Below, piece by piece: positions 46,166-58,475 of a DNA stretch of 64,000 nucleotides. Within the stretch, counting starts at the first letter, position 1, and every line of letters starts with the position of its first letter. The notes beneath the pieces are model-generated. The model did not search any database. It was not told where the DNA came from and saw nothing but the letters and a program-made list of their open reading frames with translations. The stretch spans positions 507,001 through 571,000 of the forward strand of contig WPIO01000065.1 in the NCBI GenBank assembly GCA_009760855.2, written 5' to 3'. The position numbers and the translations under genes were made by a program. Source of the DNA: Cristatella mucedo. Lineage: Eukaryota > Bryozoa > Phylactolaemata > Cristatellidae.

Positions 46166-47950
46166 GCTGCAAAATGGCAGAGGCTCCAAAAGCGGCGCGA
46201 TACTGGCGCGCGCGCGCCTCCCTTCGGCGTGCACGTTCAAGAGGGCAGGCTTTCAGAGGGGCCGCGTCGTATTTTTGAAGAGGCACTCGCGCACGCTCTC
46301 AGATGTGCTAATGAGGTCAGCTTTGAGTTTTGCGCTCGATTTCACGAGGTCGCCGAGCGGTGCTGTCGACTGAGCGGCCAGGGCCAATACCGCAATTAAT
46401 CCGGTGCAGTCGATTGCGTCAGAGCGAGCGAGCGCGGGATTGAGCAATGGCGCGAGATTTCCGAGTGCGCTTAAGCGACAGCGCAGCGTAGTACGAAGTC
46501 CAAATCGACGCTCCTTCGCGGCCGATTTCTTCGCAGGTTTGCGTCTGATTAAAGTGGATTTCGGCACCTGACAGCATATTTGCAGGCCATTTGCATGAGA
46601 ATGCGCGAGAGCGCGCCACGATTTCCGGTCACTTTGTGCTTAATTTGAGTGGGTTTCGGTGGATTGCGATAACTCGTTGCACTGGAATGGCGGCGCGCGC
46701 TACACCAGCCAGATTGTGATGAAAATTGTTGTCCACGGTCCCTGAGTTGTAAGACCTAGGAACCGATTATTCGATAATCTATAGCGGAGGCCGCCTAAAA
46801 GTCGGCGCCATTAAATAGGCAGTCCGTTGCGAATTCCGACTCGGTATTGGCATGTGAGCTGACTTGAGCTCCAGGCCACGGAGCCATTGGTGTATGTCAT
46901 GGCCGCTGTTGAAACCCGCAACCCTCCACCGCCGTCACTACACGACGGGCGTGAGCACAGTGCGGATGTGGACGGAACAAGCAGGCCGTCGCGCTTTGTG
47001 CAGAAACTGCGGCGGCGGTACATGACAGGAAGCGCTCTTAAGAGGCGCGCCGCCGAGAGGCGAGGCAATTCGTGGGTCGCTGGCGAGTCGCGCCCGCATG
47101 CAGAGCAGAGGCAGTTGGGACTAGAGCGGAGCGCGCGTCCGTCTTCGACTAAAAAGCGAGTCGCAACGGCCCACGGTGGGGGCGCGTCAGCACGATCTGT
47201 GTCGAGTCGGCGGCCTCGGCGGCGGCACCGCTTGGACGTCATGCTGAAGCGACGTCTCGCCCTCGCAGAAATACAATCGAGCGGGGCTTGTGTCGGGCAG
47301 AGCGTTCGTTGTTCGAACGATCCGCCACTATCGAGGCCGCTCACTCGGTTCGCGGCGTATCGCGGCGATTGCTCGGAGCAGAACGACGCGCGGCTAACGA
47401 ACGGAGCGCGCGCGGGCCACTGGGCGCTTGGGCGCAGGTTAGCACACACCGCTCAGTGCCGCTGGCCCCGGCTCAACCCCAGTGCAGCGACTAGCACGAC
47501 GTTACGCACAGCCGCAGATGATGGAAAGCGGAAAAAACTAGGCGCGTTCGCCCGGAGCTATAGCCGCCGCCGTCGACATTCCGGGCTGCCACCGCCCGCC
47601 GCAAGGCCGGTCAGCGGCCGTTCTCTTTAGATGAGCCGGCGTGCCAACTGATGCTGCTGCTGCGTCGTGGCGGAGGGCATTTACGGTGGGCCGCAAATTC
47701 CCAGTGCCGCCTAAGGTCGTCCAAGAATAACTGGGATGAGCGGCCGCGTAATTGCGGCGGTACGCCAGTGCGCCTGAAGGCTCCCGCTGGAGGGCGAGCG
47801 CGCTCGTGCCCCCGATCGATTAGCGCTCGTCGAAATGCCAAGAGTAGTCGCGACGCCGTCGAGGATCGAGGCCCGCGATTCTTCACTATTAAGCAGGTCG
47901 GGATCTGCGTGGCTCTAAGATAAGAGACCTTGGGGATGGCTGAGGTGGGG

Positions 47951-47988
47951 CGGGAGCGTCCGCGCCGCTGCTGGCGCAGACGCTCCCG
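47951..47988. repeat. 16-bp inverted repeat, one mismatch
   Basis: CGGGAGCGTCCGCGCC and GGCGCAGACGCTCCCG pair at 15 of 16 positions around a 6-base loop. Confidence 0.9.
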
Positions 47989-48211
47989 ACTTCTTTAATT
48001 GAGGCGAGCAAGTGCGCGCGCGCGGCTGTAGTGGAGTGCCTTCGTGCGATCGGGCGTCGGCGCTGCTCGCGGCAGCAGCGCGACGGCGATCGCGTGGTGC
48101 GGGCGGCGGCGGCAGCAGCGAAAACCGCGCGAGGCGGCGCGATTGGGAACGTTGCGAGCGCTGCGAACGCTCTGCGGCGGCGGCAGCGCCGGTTCGCACG
48201 ATTCAATCTCG

Positions 48212-48242
48212 GCTACTGGCGCGAAATCTGCACGCCAGTAGC
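48212..48242. repeat. Perfect 10-bp inverted repeat
   Basis: GCTACTGGCG and CGCCAGTAGC around an 11-base loop. Confidence 0.85.
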
Positions 48243-48689
48243 GGAGAGTGAGTAATCTGCAAATTGACGTCGTCGTGACCGACTCATTAGCAAATGTTCG
48301 ACGAGCGGGCGGCACCGACGAGGCCACCGACGACAGTGGCATGCCTTCACCACGAGCCAGCGAACGTTCGGAGACGCTCGGTTGCCGCTGCCGAACGTTC
48401 GCAGGCCTGAGTTGGTCTCTCCACGCCGGCCGCCCTATCTTGCCGTCGGGATAGAGCAGTCGTACAAAGTTCCGGCGTCACGATATTTAGCGACAACCCG
48501 ACTGCCGAGATAAAGTGGTTCTGTTGTTGAGGCAACTTTTCTGGGTGTCGATGGTGCTTGGTCTTACTGTTAGTGTTACTTGCGGTCTTACTTGGCCAAC
48601 CCGTCATTTCGTGTAGATCCTCGTTGCTTCGGGGTCATTGCAACTCATGAGCAGGAGCGTGAGGGCATTAAGTTTCTCAAAGCCTTTAG

Positions 48690-50400
48690 TTTGACATTAT
48701 CTAAGCGGCAGGTATGCGATACCGCACAGAACACGGAAGCGGGCTCAAAGACGTTTGTTTATTCGCACGGACGCCGCAGCGGGCCAGCACATGACTGACC
48801 GCCCGGCGTCCTCGACCTAACTCTTCGGGCCTTTGCCGCTCGTGACTTATATACCACTGCCATAAATCGCAATAACCCATAATCCAACGACGGTGTCATT
48901 ATCATAAAATTGCGACATCCTCCCTTGATCTCAAAATCAAATGGGGCAACAACAAAATACGACATTACAACAACGCGATGATAATACATGCCGCCCTTAA
49001 CTGCCTTCTCATCTAGCCCGTGGCTAGGTAATGGCAGCTCGGAGGAGGCAAGTGAAAGCACGGCCTTTGCTAACTTTCTGGCAATGTATGGCACGAGCTT
49101 TGCCGCATCGCCGAGCCATACAGCTTTCCACCGCACCACCACTCTCCAATGCAGGACCAGTCTCTGCCACCGCACTAAGCTTCCGGGCATTCGCCCTAAC
49201 GCCGGCCGCTGTCTTGTGAACTGCAACCGCTGTCGCCGCTCGCGTCGCCCGTGAGGCAGATGCCTCGAGCCTCAGCTCCTGTACGACTGCCTTTAGCCGC
49301 TCCGTCGGCCACTCCTGCACCGATGCCTCCGATCTCTCGGCGTGCGTACACCTGTCGCGCCTCCTCGACGGGCGTCTCGCTCGCGTCTTCTGCTGGCCCC
49401 TCGCGAGTCTCCGCCACCAGCAGTTCGGAAACCGAGGCGACTACAATGTGCGCCACCATCTGTTGCTGCCACTCCTCGGTCTTTGCCTCCGACGGCTCGG
49501 CAAGCATCTCATGTGCCTTCTCGGCGAGCGGCTCACCCGCCTCCTTAGCAGGCGCTTCGCGAACTTCCGCCGACGCTAACGCTTCGCTTCATGCTGCCGT
49601 CGCCTCCGAGACAATTAGCGCCGACTCGCTGGCCACCGGCGCTGTCTTGCTCTCTACCAGTGCTTTCCCGTCTCTCTGCAGGACGCAGCCGTCGCTCTAC
49701 CGGACGCTGCCATCTCTCTTCCAGACGCTGCCGTCTCTCTTCCGGACGCTTCCACCTCTGTGCCGGACGCTGCCATGTCTGTGCCGGATACCTCCGCCTC
49801 GCATGTGGACGCCGCTTCTGCGGGCTCTGCCGCCGTCTCTGCCGGATCTGCCTTCTTCGCCCGGTACACCGTTGGCGATTGCTGCTGCCGCTTTCGGTCG
49901 CTCTTTTCAGACTCCCCAGTCTGACAGCATTTACAGAATCCGAGCGCAGCAGCCACGCTTTTACGGCCTCCACCTCCAGCCGATTCTGCACTATCGCCTC
50001 CGATTTCCTGGTACTCTTTAAGTCCGACCGCCGAAGCCTCTCTTCACCTTCGGGGCTTGCAAACACCTTCACAAGTGTTGCACGCAGCTAGGTGTAGTCC
50101 TCTTGCACCTAGTCAGAAAGGGTTGCAGCGAACGTTAACGCACCGTCTGCTAGGAACACACAAATGTACATATTCCAAAAATCTGGAACGACACCTCTTT
50201 CGTTAAGCCTCCTCTCCAAGTCGAACAACCAGCTTACGAAGTCGTCCCGACGTAGTAGTATTCCAGCATCATCTCCTGGCGTTTGCTGCTCTGCCGCTTC
50301 TGCCGAAATAGCTTGTTGTTTGACGTTCTCTAAGCGGAAGGTACGCGATAACACGCAGAACACCGAAGCGGGCTCAAAGACGTTTATTCACGCGGTCGCC
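48690..50400 (-). mobile_element. Gypsy-like LTR element remnant with gag only
   Basis: Two direct repeats of about 85 bases bound the region: 48690-48775 and 50315-50400. They share GAAGCGGGCTCAAAGACGTT and, on the minus strand, an AATAAA signal, so they look like LTR pieces. Between them the minus strand carries broken gag-like frames: 'DDFVSWLFDLERRLNERG' (about 50290), 'EGEERLRRSDLKSTRKSEAI' (about 50040) and a degenerate zinc-knuckle-like 'FCKCCQTGESEKSDRK' (about 49930). No protease, RT or integrase is visible. It is either deleted or a gag-only non-autonomous derivative. Confidence 0.6.
49682..49807. repeat. 21-bp tandem repeat in the gag remnant
   Basis: Six consecutive 21-bp units (consensus GACGCTGCCATCTCTCTTCCG), in the minus-strand frame encoding a repeated heptapeptide of the ASGRETA type. 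The units remain in frame with one another. Confidence 0.9.
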
Positions 50401-52229
50401 GAGCTGAACGTGGTAGGTAGTCGAAGAGGTAACGATCGTCATTGCCTCAACGATTCTCTCCGTCCTGGTGCCTGTAGCAGTAACCCTATGAAGCTTGATT
50501 AAGAACGCTCCAGTGCGGTGTTGTTTGCTATGCGTAGAGGTACATTTAAGGGGCACCAGTCTTGAGTACACAGTACGCACACTCGCATTTTACTGCTTTT
50601 AGAGTGAATTGCAAAAATACCAAGCCATTTCGCACTTTAACTGTCGGACAATGCACAGCAGTCGACTTTGATGGCCAGAATGCAGACCGCAATCTTTTAG
50701 AGACCGCCTAAAATCCACCAGACGTAGGATGCTTGAAGCTCAAGCATGGATTGCTTCTTGCTACAGTATATTCTGTTTAAGAGATGCACCCAAGTAATTC
50801 CATAGCGAACTCTCGTCCTTGGACACTGCAACGCAATGGAATGCTATGACCCGGGTACAAAATACTGCAACTCACAGCGATCTTCTCGAATCTACGAAAA
50901 ATTCACTAGGAATTGCATTCGCCAAGCTCAAGTTTGGATTGCACAATATAGTGCCTTGTATTTGTTAGAGCATCCGCGTAGCTTCGCGCCATTGTTCATT
51001 GGCGATCTTGGGGTATGCGTTGCAGTCAACTTGAAAGGCTCGGGCAAAAAACAGCAATCCATTGCAAACCACTACAAATTCTCCCGAATTTGGCTACAGC
51101 TTGAAGCCCCAATTCTAATTGCAGATTACTGCTAACTCTACTTAAAATGCACCAGCAGCATCTCAAAGCATTCAGAGTGCGTTCGTTAGCGAGCAATGCG
51201 CAGCAAACGACTACAGTGCCCGCCCGGGTAAGCATCGCAATCCTCTCTCATCCTGCACAAATCCACCATTTCAAGCATGGATCTAATTTGAAATGCGCTA
51301 AAATTCAAGCAAGCGTACTAAGTTTTAAGGTTGCGGGCTTTGATTTTTTTCAGGCGAAAGGGCTACTGAGGTCCATGCCACTACCCAAATTTCAGTCCCG
51401 TCCAACCTGCCAGAAACCACACGGAATCTAGCAGAAAAGAGGCGTGCGTGATGGTCCTTTTTGAATGAACATTGCACTGCTCTCTATTTAAAGTGTACTC
51501 GCACAATATTTCACGACATTGTGCACGGGCGTTCCCGCGCCACGCACTGCAGCCAATCGCTTTGCAAATTTCGATTGCATGAAACCTTTCGCAAGCCTTT
51601 ACAGTGTGCCGACCAAAATTAACAGCGGTAATTGAATTTTCGTAGAAATAAGCTGTAAAGCCTAGGCGCGGCTTCTAGCATGCCATTTCTGTAATTAAAC
51701 TCACAGAAATAACCAGATATCTGGAATTAAACTCGCAAAAACAACCAGACATCGGATGAGTGCGGCCAAATTAGGATTACATAAAAAAGTTCACCCTTCA
51801 CGTCAATTTACTGTATAGAAGCATTGGAAGCCAGGAACGGTCTGTGTGAGGTAGTTCTCCGGCAATGGTCGAACACACCTCAGGATGGACACGGCATAAA
51901 ACACGGCTGGAAAGGAAGCCTTCGGAACCCTAACATCATAAAAAAGATTTCTGTCTAAGATGACGAAGGCAAGAATCCAATATGTGTAAGGCGGCTCCTG
52001 ATAATAAACGAGGACACGTAAGATGCACGCTCCGAGGTCACCACAGACCTTTTGGCGGTAGCCGAATCTGAGGATGCCGTGCTGGTTTGGTCCACTGCTT
52101 AAGGTGCTCGCCTTGAACTAAGGTCAAGGTGAATGTATTTGAAGACCGTGGTCGTGGGCACACGCCCCGTGGCATATGTGACGCGCCTGGATAGAGATCA
52201 AGTTCTCTTAGGGTGCTATACAAATGACT

Positions 52230-52266
<37 letters not shown>

Positions 52267-53689
52267 AACTACCCATAGCCAAGTGGTAACTAACGCAGTG
52301 CCTAGGAGCCGGGCACATTCTTAGAAGGGTAGACTTGCATAAGATAGCGCTTACCCACCACATGTAGAGAGTCTCGGGAATACATAAACTATTGTTTGGT
52401 TCCATGTGTAATTGCGATTGAATCTTCTCGATGCGGATTTCCGGCCGATCTGTGACCAATTGCTGTGGATTGTGGTATCGACCAATTGCGCTATATTCAC
52501 TGGAGCACAATCGCGTGCGCTTTGCTGTAGCACGGAAGGCCTTTGGCAATAAAAAAAGCGGTGTTAGTGGTTGTAGTTAATAGTCACGCGCGACCACTAA
52601 TGGTGAAGTCCTGAGCATTGAAGAACGGTTAGTGACCCGCAGGTGCAGCACCAATTCATGCCGGTATGCCGATGTCAATGGAAGACCGCAGTAATAACGC
52701 ATCGCCTTTCAACTAACGTGAGAAATCGCGCGGAATCTTTTGATTTACTTTAAAAACAGTGAAGTGTTAAAATGTAATTAAAATTGGCGGATCGTGCAAC
52801 CAATTTTTGGTCGATTTTCTGCGGATCGAAGTAGATTGCTGCAGTGGAAGGAGTCACTGCAAGTGATTACAGTACATCGTCCGAGGTTGTGCGAGCACAA
52901 TAGATAGATATTATTTGCGTGCATTTTGAACACAGTGCTCTGCAATATGTTTCAAAATGGTAGCATTAAGCATCAGATTTCTGGTAATTTTGTAGTGGAT
53001 TGCGGCATTGGCCAGGGCCATTGCAGTTAATTGCAGTGCATTGTCTAAGAGCGCACTTGTTCAACGGCGTGAAGATTTTTAGATGTACTTCAAACGGAGT
53101 TTAGTACCCGGCGGAATCTAAATTAGAGCTGTGCGTAGCCAGTATTCGGTGGATTTACGGTTGGATTACGGTAGTGGCTAGTGTCTTTGGCGCCAATTTG
53201 CTTAAGAACGCGCGATGGCAATGACGCGAAATTTGAGTGCATTACAACGACTGTGGGCTAAAATATTAACTCACAATTTAAGAATTGCGCGGCCGATTTT
53301 CGGTCATTTTTTGCTTGATTATATGCTCAGTTCTTTGAATCCTTCGAAAAACATTCGCTCTTTGCTTTGCACCGCGCCTGCGTACGGGAGGCAGGTGCGG
53401 TCGAAAGTTTCTGGCGACTCTAGGAGCGCGGTAAGTTTTCCCGCCCTACTTTGAAGCCAAACAGAGGTCATCCAAAAGACCTGAATGCCGCGCGATCAGG
53501 TCTGAGATATGGAGTGGAGCTGCGATTGCGCTCACTCCGCTGACGACGTTTCAACTACTCCACCAGCTTCAGCTTCACTGCTCACTCGCGCTAAGACTCT
53601 CAAAAAGCGATTGCAGCTGCGGACTTGGGGCAGCGATTGTCGTCCCGAGTGCGAGCTGAAGATAGAGCGTGCAATTTATCTACGCACGT
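50401..53689. other. Degenerate repeat region; no gene recognised
   Basis: ATTGCAGT/GGATTGCGG-like motifs recur at a loose spacing of about 155-190 bases on the plus strand (near 52786, 52975, 53137, 53293), with reverse-orientation relatives at about 50830-51130. I read this as an old, decayed repeat family. It contains a SINE-A at 52079-52262. No coding signal. Confidence 0.35.
52079..52262 (+). mobile_element. SINE-A copy with (AT)n tail
   Basis: Head with an A-box-like region (GGTTTGGTCCACTGCTTAAG), a GTGGTCGTGGGCACACGCCC B-box region, and the tail GCGCCTGGATAGAGATCAAG with TCTCTTAGGGTGCTATAC, ending in an AT microsatellite (52232-52262). In RNA the tail arms pair with one G-U wobble. 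Confidence 0.8.
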
Positions 53690-53960
53690 ATTTATCGCAG
53701 CATCTAGTGGGTCCCTGTGATTCGTCCTTTGCGTGCTCATGCGTGCTGACACTGCACGCTGCCACTAACCAAATTTGTGTGCTGACCCTGCGCAAGATAC
53801 CCCAAACCATGTTACGCTTTGTGTCGTTGAGCACGCAACCACGTACCATTCGATCGTGCTTTCTTTGCAGCAAATTTAAAGTGCTTTGAAAGAGATCAAG
53901 TTCTCCGAGCGCACTATTTCATATGCATTTTTACTATTATTTTATTATTATTATCATCAT
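53690..53960 (+). mobile_element. LINE-A 3'-end fragment
   Basis: The LINE-A 3' UTR on the plus strand (GATTCGTCCTTTGCGTGCTC, GCACGCTGCCACTAACCA), then AGATCAAGTTCTCCGAGCGC and an ATT-repeat tail at 53930-53960. Confidence 0.75.
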
Positions 53961-55417
53961 TACAATGAATGATTTTTCGAAGCGCTGCGACGCCCTTTGA
54001 CGTCGCCTTTGACGGTTCTATGGGTCTCCGCTTCGCGGTCCGCTCGGCGACGGGTCACGTGCGTCGGTCACGTGCGGCTCGCGAATCTCAACCTGACTGA
54101 GCGAGCTGAGCGAATGGGCACGAGGTGGCTGAAGGCGAACTCGTTTCTGCCGCGTCGCACAGCGCCGCCTCTGGCACGGCTCACTGCCTCCTGCGGTGGC
54201 GGTGGCGCGACGAGTGCCATCGACCGAAACGACCGGGCCACCACGGCGGCGGCGGTGGCGGCGCCGCTCTCGCCAGGCCTCGGAAGGCGACGCCGCGAAT
54301 GCATGTAGGTTAATGGATGGCGAGCTGCGCTGTCGCTAATTTGCAGAAGAGTGGCATCCTAACTTTTCGAGTGGCTTGAGAGCGTGGCACCGGAGCGATA
54401 GGTGAGCAAAGGGGGCAGAAAAGTTCGATCCGGCGACGCGCCTTCGCCACACCCACCCGCGCCAGCTCGCGTCCATTTGCTCCGAAGGCTTTCTGCTGCC
54501 ACGCTAATCGACCTAACGAGGCGCTCGGTGAGTAACGACGGCGGAGAATTAGCGGTCGTCGGGCGCCGATATTGGCCGTAACCGGTGCGCGCGACCTCTA
54601 CGTCTGCGGACCTCTCGGCAGCGCGCAGGGTCGTGCTCGATCAGGAGACGGCGGCGCACAGATCAAGATGGCGGCGCATAGAGCTTACCCGCACAGCGGT
54701 CGGCCGCGGCCGCACAGAGGAGCTTTTTGCAATCGGCACTGCTCGCGCGGTCAGCGCTGCTGCACGCTCACTGTGCGAGATTTGACTTAGAAAAGTGAGT
54801 GGTATGACGTCTTATAGTGAGAAACGTATATGCGGCTGGAGACAGCATACTTAAGTGACAGGACCTGCCCCGAGCATACCCGATCGTTTCACTTCTGAAT
54901 GGCCACCAGCACGAGGAGAATACAACTCACCAAAAACAACGCGCTGTGGCAGCAACTAAGTAAGTATGGATTTACAGGCCCGTACGTCCAGACATCACAC
55001 AGGAGAGCCTTAAGTAACGAGCCAAGGACCTCTTCAGGCAGCCGGAACTACCGAATCAGGCTTACGTCAGCCATATCTTAGCAAAAATAAATGAGTACCT
55101 CGCCTTGGACAGCAACCGCAGCTGCAGCAAACCGTAACCGCAAGCCAATGAGCCTGTTCTAGACTCCGGGTTCGCGAACTTTATCACGCTTCATTGCCAA
55201 AGTCGACGTGTCTGTGTCTCTCTAACACAAATGCTGGGAGTGCTTAGAGATGCATCTTGGATAGTAGCACCAACCCTGCGAATGCCAGAAATCTCCAAAC
55301 CTTATCACTCTCAGAGCACACAGGATCAAATTTCTTAGCCTAGTTCCTTAGCCACATTGGCTGCAATGTGGAAGATTGCATACACAAAATTCCAGCTACC
55401 GTGATATTCAAACAGAG
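53961..55417. other. Second GC-rich patch; no gene recognised
   Basis: GC- and CpG-rich at 54000-54790, then ordinary composition. Open frames on both strands overlap and lack family resemblance. It could be a small CpG island. Confidence 0.35.
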
Positions 55418-55570
55418 ACAGAGAGAGAGAGAGAGAGAGGGGGGAGAGAGACAGGGAGACAGAGGCAGAGACAGAGACAGAGAGGCAGATAGAGATAGAG
55501 ACAGAGGGAGACAGAGGGGGGAGAGAAAGAGAGAGAGAGAGCAAAAGAGAGAGAGAGAGAGAGAGGCAGA
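55418..55570. repeat. GA-rich microsatellite, interrupted
   Basis: GA dinucleotides with CA and GG interruptions over about 150 bases. Confidence 0.9.
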
Positions 55571-55972
55571 CAGACTTGAGAGTATTTCTATGTAAAAATT
55601 TACCCAGACGAGATTCAGTAGCCTGGAGTATCAATAATGTGGTACGGTAATCTAAGGGCTACCGGCTAAGTCAAGCCTGGCCGTTGATTTGAGGACTGAT
55701 GGGCGATGAAGCCTCGTAATCTGGGCAGATGGGTACCGAGAGTTCGTCGGCGGAGAGGCGGAATCAAGAAACCACTTCTTTCACATTTGGCAGGGAATGA
55801 TGCTCAATGCGAGCGATTTGGAACGTTTCAGTGGCTCAAATCAGCTTCCATGCTGCTTCTATTTCTGTGTGCCCGCACTCTAAAATAATAATAAAAGTAC
55901 AAAAATCTACAGACACTAGCTATCACGAGTTGCTCGTTGCATGGTTGCCTCTTTTTGGAAATTTCAAAGGTT

Positions 55973-56268
55973 TACCGTGGCGAAGCCAGGATTTTCGTCA
56001 AGAAGGAAAGACCTGCAAAATGTTTATGTAGGGGCCAGACCCACGGGATTTTTATGTATGCGGGGCTAGGCCCAAAAATTAAGAAAACTTTTTAGAGCGA
56101 AGTCATAGTATTTATTTAATACGAAATCGGCTGTTGCTCATGAAGTGGATTTTAGACAAGATTTCTTCTTGGGCGACCGTCGGAAGGAGCGTGGGAATAG
56201 TAAGCGATTCAGGTCGCCACCCGCTGTAAGGAGAATGCCTCCAGCCCCTCCCTGACTACGTCGCTAGA
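55973..56268. mobile_element. Possible MITE or DNA-transposon remnant
   Basis: The left part reads ACCGTGGCGAAGCCAGGATT. Near 56250-56268 the reverse complement reads CTAGCGACGTAGTCAGGGAG. The ends are a weak inverted repeat of the widespread GTGGCGTAGCCAGG type. Boundaries and superfamily are uncertain. Confidence 0.3.
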
Positions 56269-56272
56269 GACT

Positions 56273-56324
56273 TATCTTAACACATAAGGACCCACGTTTA
56301 TCTTATCACATAATGACCCACGTT
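56273..56324. repeat. 26-bp tandem duplication
   Basis: Two 26-bp units (starting TATCTTAACACATAAGG and TATCTTATCACATAATG) with two differences. Confidence 0.85.
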
Positions 56325-56924
56325 TCTCGAGTTAGGTCATATAAGATGCATTCTACAGAAAACTCATTTTAAACCGCTCTGATGGTTGTAAGCTGACGCT
56401 CTGTCAGCACGCACGCGCCGGTACAGAAGCGACGTAATGCAGATACCGAAGGCGGCTTCAACACTGGCGTATTCGTCAACGCTCGCAGCGTTACACCGCA
56501 CAGCCGCTCTCCACTCTGTCCTGCTTCACCCACTGCCTCCTTCTCACCCGGCAGTGACTCACTCTTGATAAAAAAAAACATAAACTCATTTAACCACAAT
56601 CTCATATAACCGATAAACCAATAAAACCATAGACCCGCAACAAACCATACAGCCAAAATGGTCTTCATACCTACCGACTTTCAGCTCCGGAAACAAAAAT
56701 GCAAAAGCAAATGTGTAGGAAATTTAATCGTTGAAAAGTTCCGTATTGCCAAAATGCAGTTGTGGCACGCTGAGTCCATAGACGTGAGAATTTATTATAT
56801 AGTGGCAGAGCCGACGGGGGGGGGTAGAAGTAGTTGCCCCCCAGACCGAAAAGAAGCAGCTCTGACTGATCGCAGCCACGATCTCAGGGGTTTGGCTTCA
56901 GCTGGCTTTTACTAAAAAAATATA
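56325..56924. other. No gene recognised
   Basis: AT-rich with an A run near 56571-56580. A minus-strand open frame (56668-56369) has a hydrophobic start but no other support. Confidence 0.3.
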
Positions 56925-57062
56925 ATTCATTTGTATAGCGCCCGAAGAGAACTTATTCTCTATTCAGGCGCTTCACGCACGCCTCGGGGTTCGAGCCCAC
57001 GAGCTCAGCCAGACCTTGGTCGAGGCGAGCACCTTAACCACTGGACCTGGGCGCCTGGAGCG
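56925..57062 (-). mobile_element. SINE-A copy, well preserved
   Basis: Minus strand: an A box in CCCAGGTCCAGTGGTTAAGG and a B-box-like GGGCTCGAACCCC. The tail AAGCGCCTGAATAGAGAATA pairs with TCTCTTCGGGCGCTATAC, and an A/T-rich end follows. It is the clearest SINE-A head in the window. Confidence 0.82.
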
Positions 57063-58339
57063 AATGGTGGTTCGAATCTAGCCAAGAGGAAGGTCCACTG
57101 GGATCTTTTCGCTGCGTCGAAGCGAGCGACTGCTGACTCTTCATACGTTCACTTTGGAACAGTTTAGCTTTTCGGTTGAGCAATGGAACCTTGAAAAGCC
57201 AGTCGCAGTCTTCACTTTTCAGCGGCACGCGGCAAACCATTTGCTACGGATATTCCGAACCTTGGCTACGGTGGAAAACTGCGGCGAAGCAAAACGTCCT
57301 TAGAAGACTTCATCCAAGACAAAAACACCAGACGAACCATCATTTCGTCACTAATGTGCGAATTACGTGGTCAAAAGCGACCATCGAATTACTCCTCTGA
57401 CTAATTGCCAATAGATCGGGCCTAAAGACTCATCAGTGCTCATAGGCTATCCTGGGCAAGCTCTGCCGTATCTTAATTAGTCAAGTAAAGGGCCTAATTA
57501 AACACGTGTCGCAGCGAAAATTCGATCGAAGGGCATTACTGGAAACATCCCTTCAGTGACGTGCTTTTTTCTATTGTGGGGCTGAATTTTAAAATGGCCT
57601 CACTGCCTGGCGCCAGCTGGCGCCGGACAAGTCGCGAGGTGGACATTCGTTGCAATGCAAGATATGTTTTGGGCGACTCAGCCACACTTGCACTTTCATC
57701 AACAAGCTGGGGACATGCGGGGGATCTCGGCAGCTGAAGTGACTCCATGGGCATCTCGCATGAGCGTAGTCAGCGCTGTGCTTCGATGACAGTCATCTCA
57801 AATGATACTGCGATAGGTGATGCAAGAAAATGACTTCATTGCTTACGAATTCTTGGACGCACTACCTCGACCAAGAATCAATCTTTACTTATTTCTGATG
57901 CTGAAAATCTCATGGCTTTTAATTCTAATCCGCTGGATGGAGTTTAGATTTTTCCATGCGAATGTTTCTTTCACACGAAAGCGTAAACGACGCCAAATGG
58001 CAAGCACAACGTCATCGGTTTCGGCAGTTTTCAACGGAAATTGAGCTTACGCAGAGCGACGAAGCTCGGTGAAGCGGACTCGTTGTTTAAATGGAAGCAG
58101 AAGCTAACATCATTTAGCGGTCGTTTAGGTTATCAATATGCCAAGGTTCGAGCTGAAGGGGTTCGCAAAACGTCTGAGGAGTATTTCTTGTTTCGGTACA
58201 AAGTTCTTGTTCTCGTACAAAGATCGTGACATTTTAGAGAACGTTAAGCCTTTTTTCCTACCTTGGTGGTGGCGGTAGTGGAGGTGAAATTAAGCTTGGC
58301 CGGCTGAGTGGCTACGCTTAATTTCAATTCGGACTGTAC
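57063..58339. other. No gene recognised
   Basis: Only short open frames without family resemblance. No repeat was identified. Confidence 0.3.
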
Positions 58340-58475
58340 GAAGCTGTGCTAGTTCTTCGAACCCAATTGCCTTCTAGTGCCTCAAGTTATTCTTCCCTCC
58401 AATCACATGTGGCTTCCAGGGTTGACATTTTCACTTGGATGGCAGCAAACTATCTCAAATTGAATGAGGGTAGAA

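Larger units (their letters stand above)
44702..48689. other. GC-rich sequence without a recognisable gene; several hairpins
   Basis: Long open frames on both strands (for example 46887-47630) reflect high GC and show no family resemblance. Perfect or near-perfect inverted repeats occur at 46131-46165, 47951-47988 and 48212-48242. A G-run lies near 45830-45842. Confidence 0.4.

Noticed and set aside
46887..47630. 247-codon plus-strand open frame with a long overlapping minus-strand frame
   Set aside because: Composition-driven in GC-rich DNA; Arg/Ser/Ala-rich and no family resemblance.
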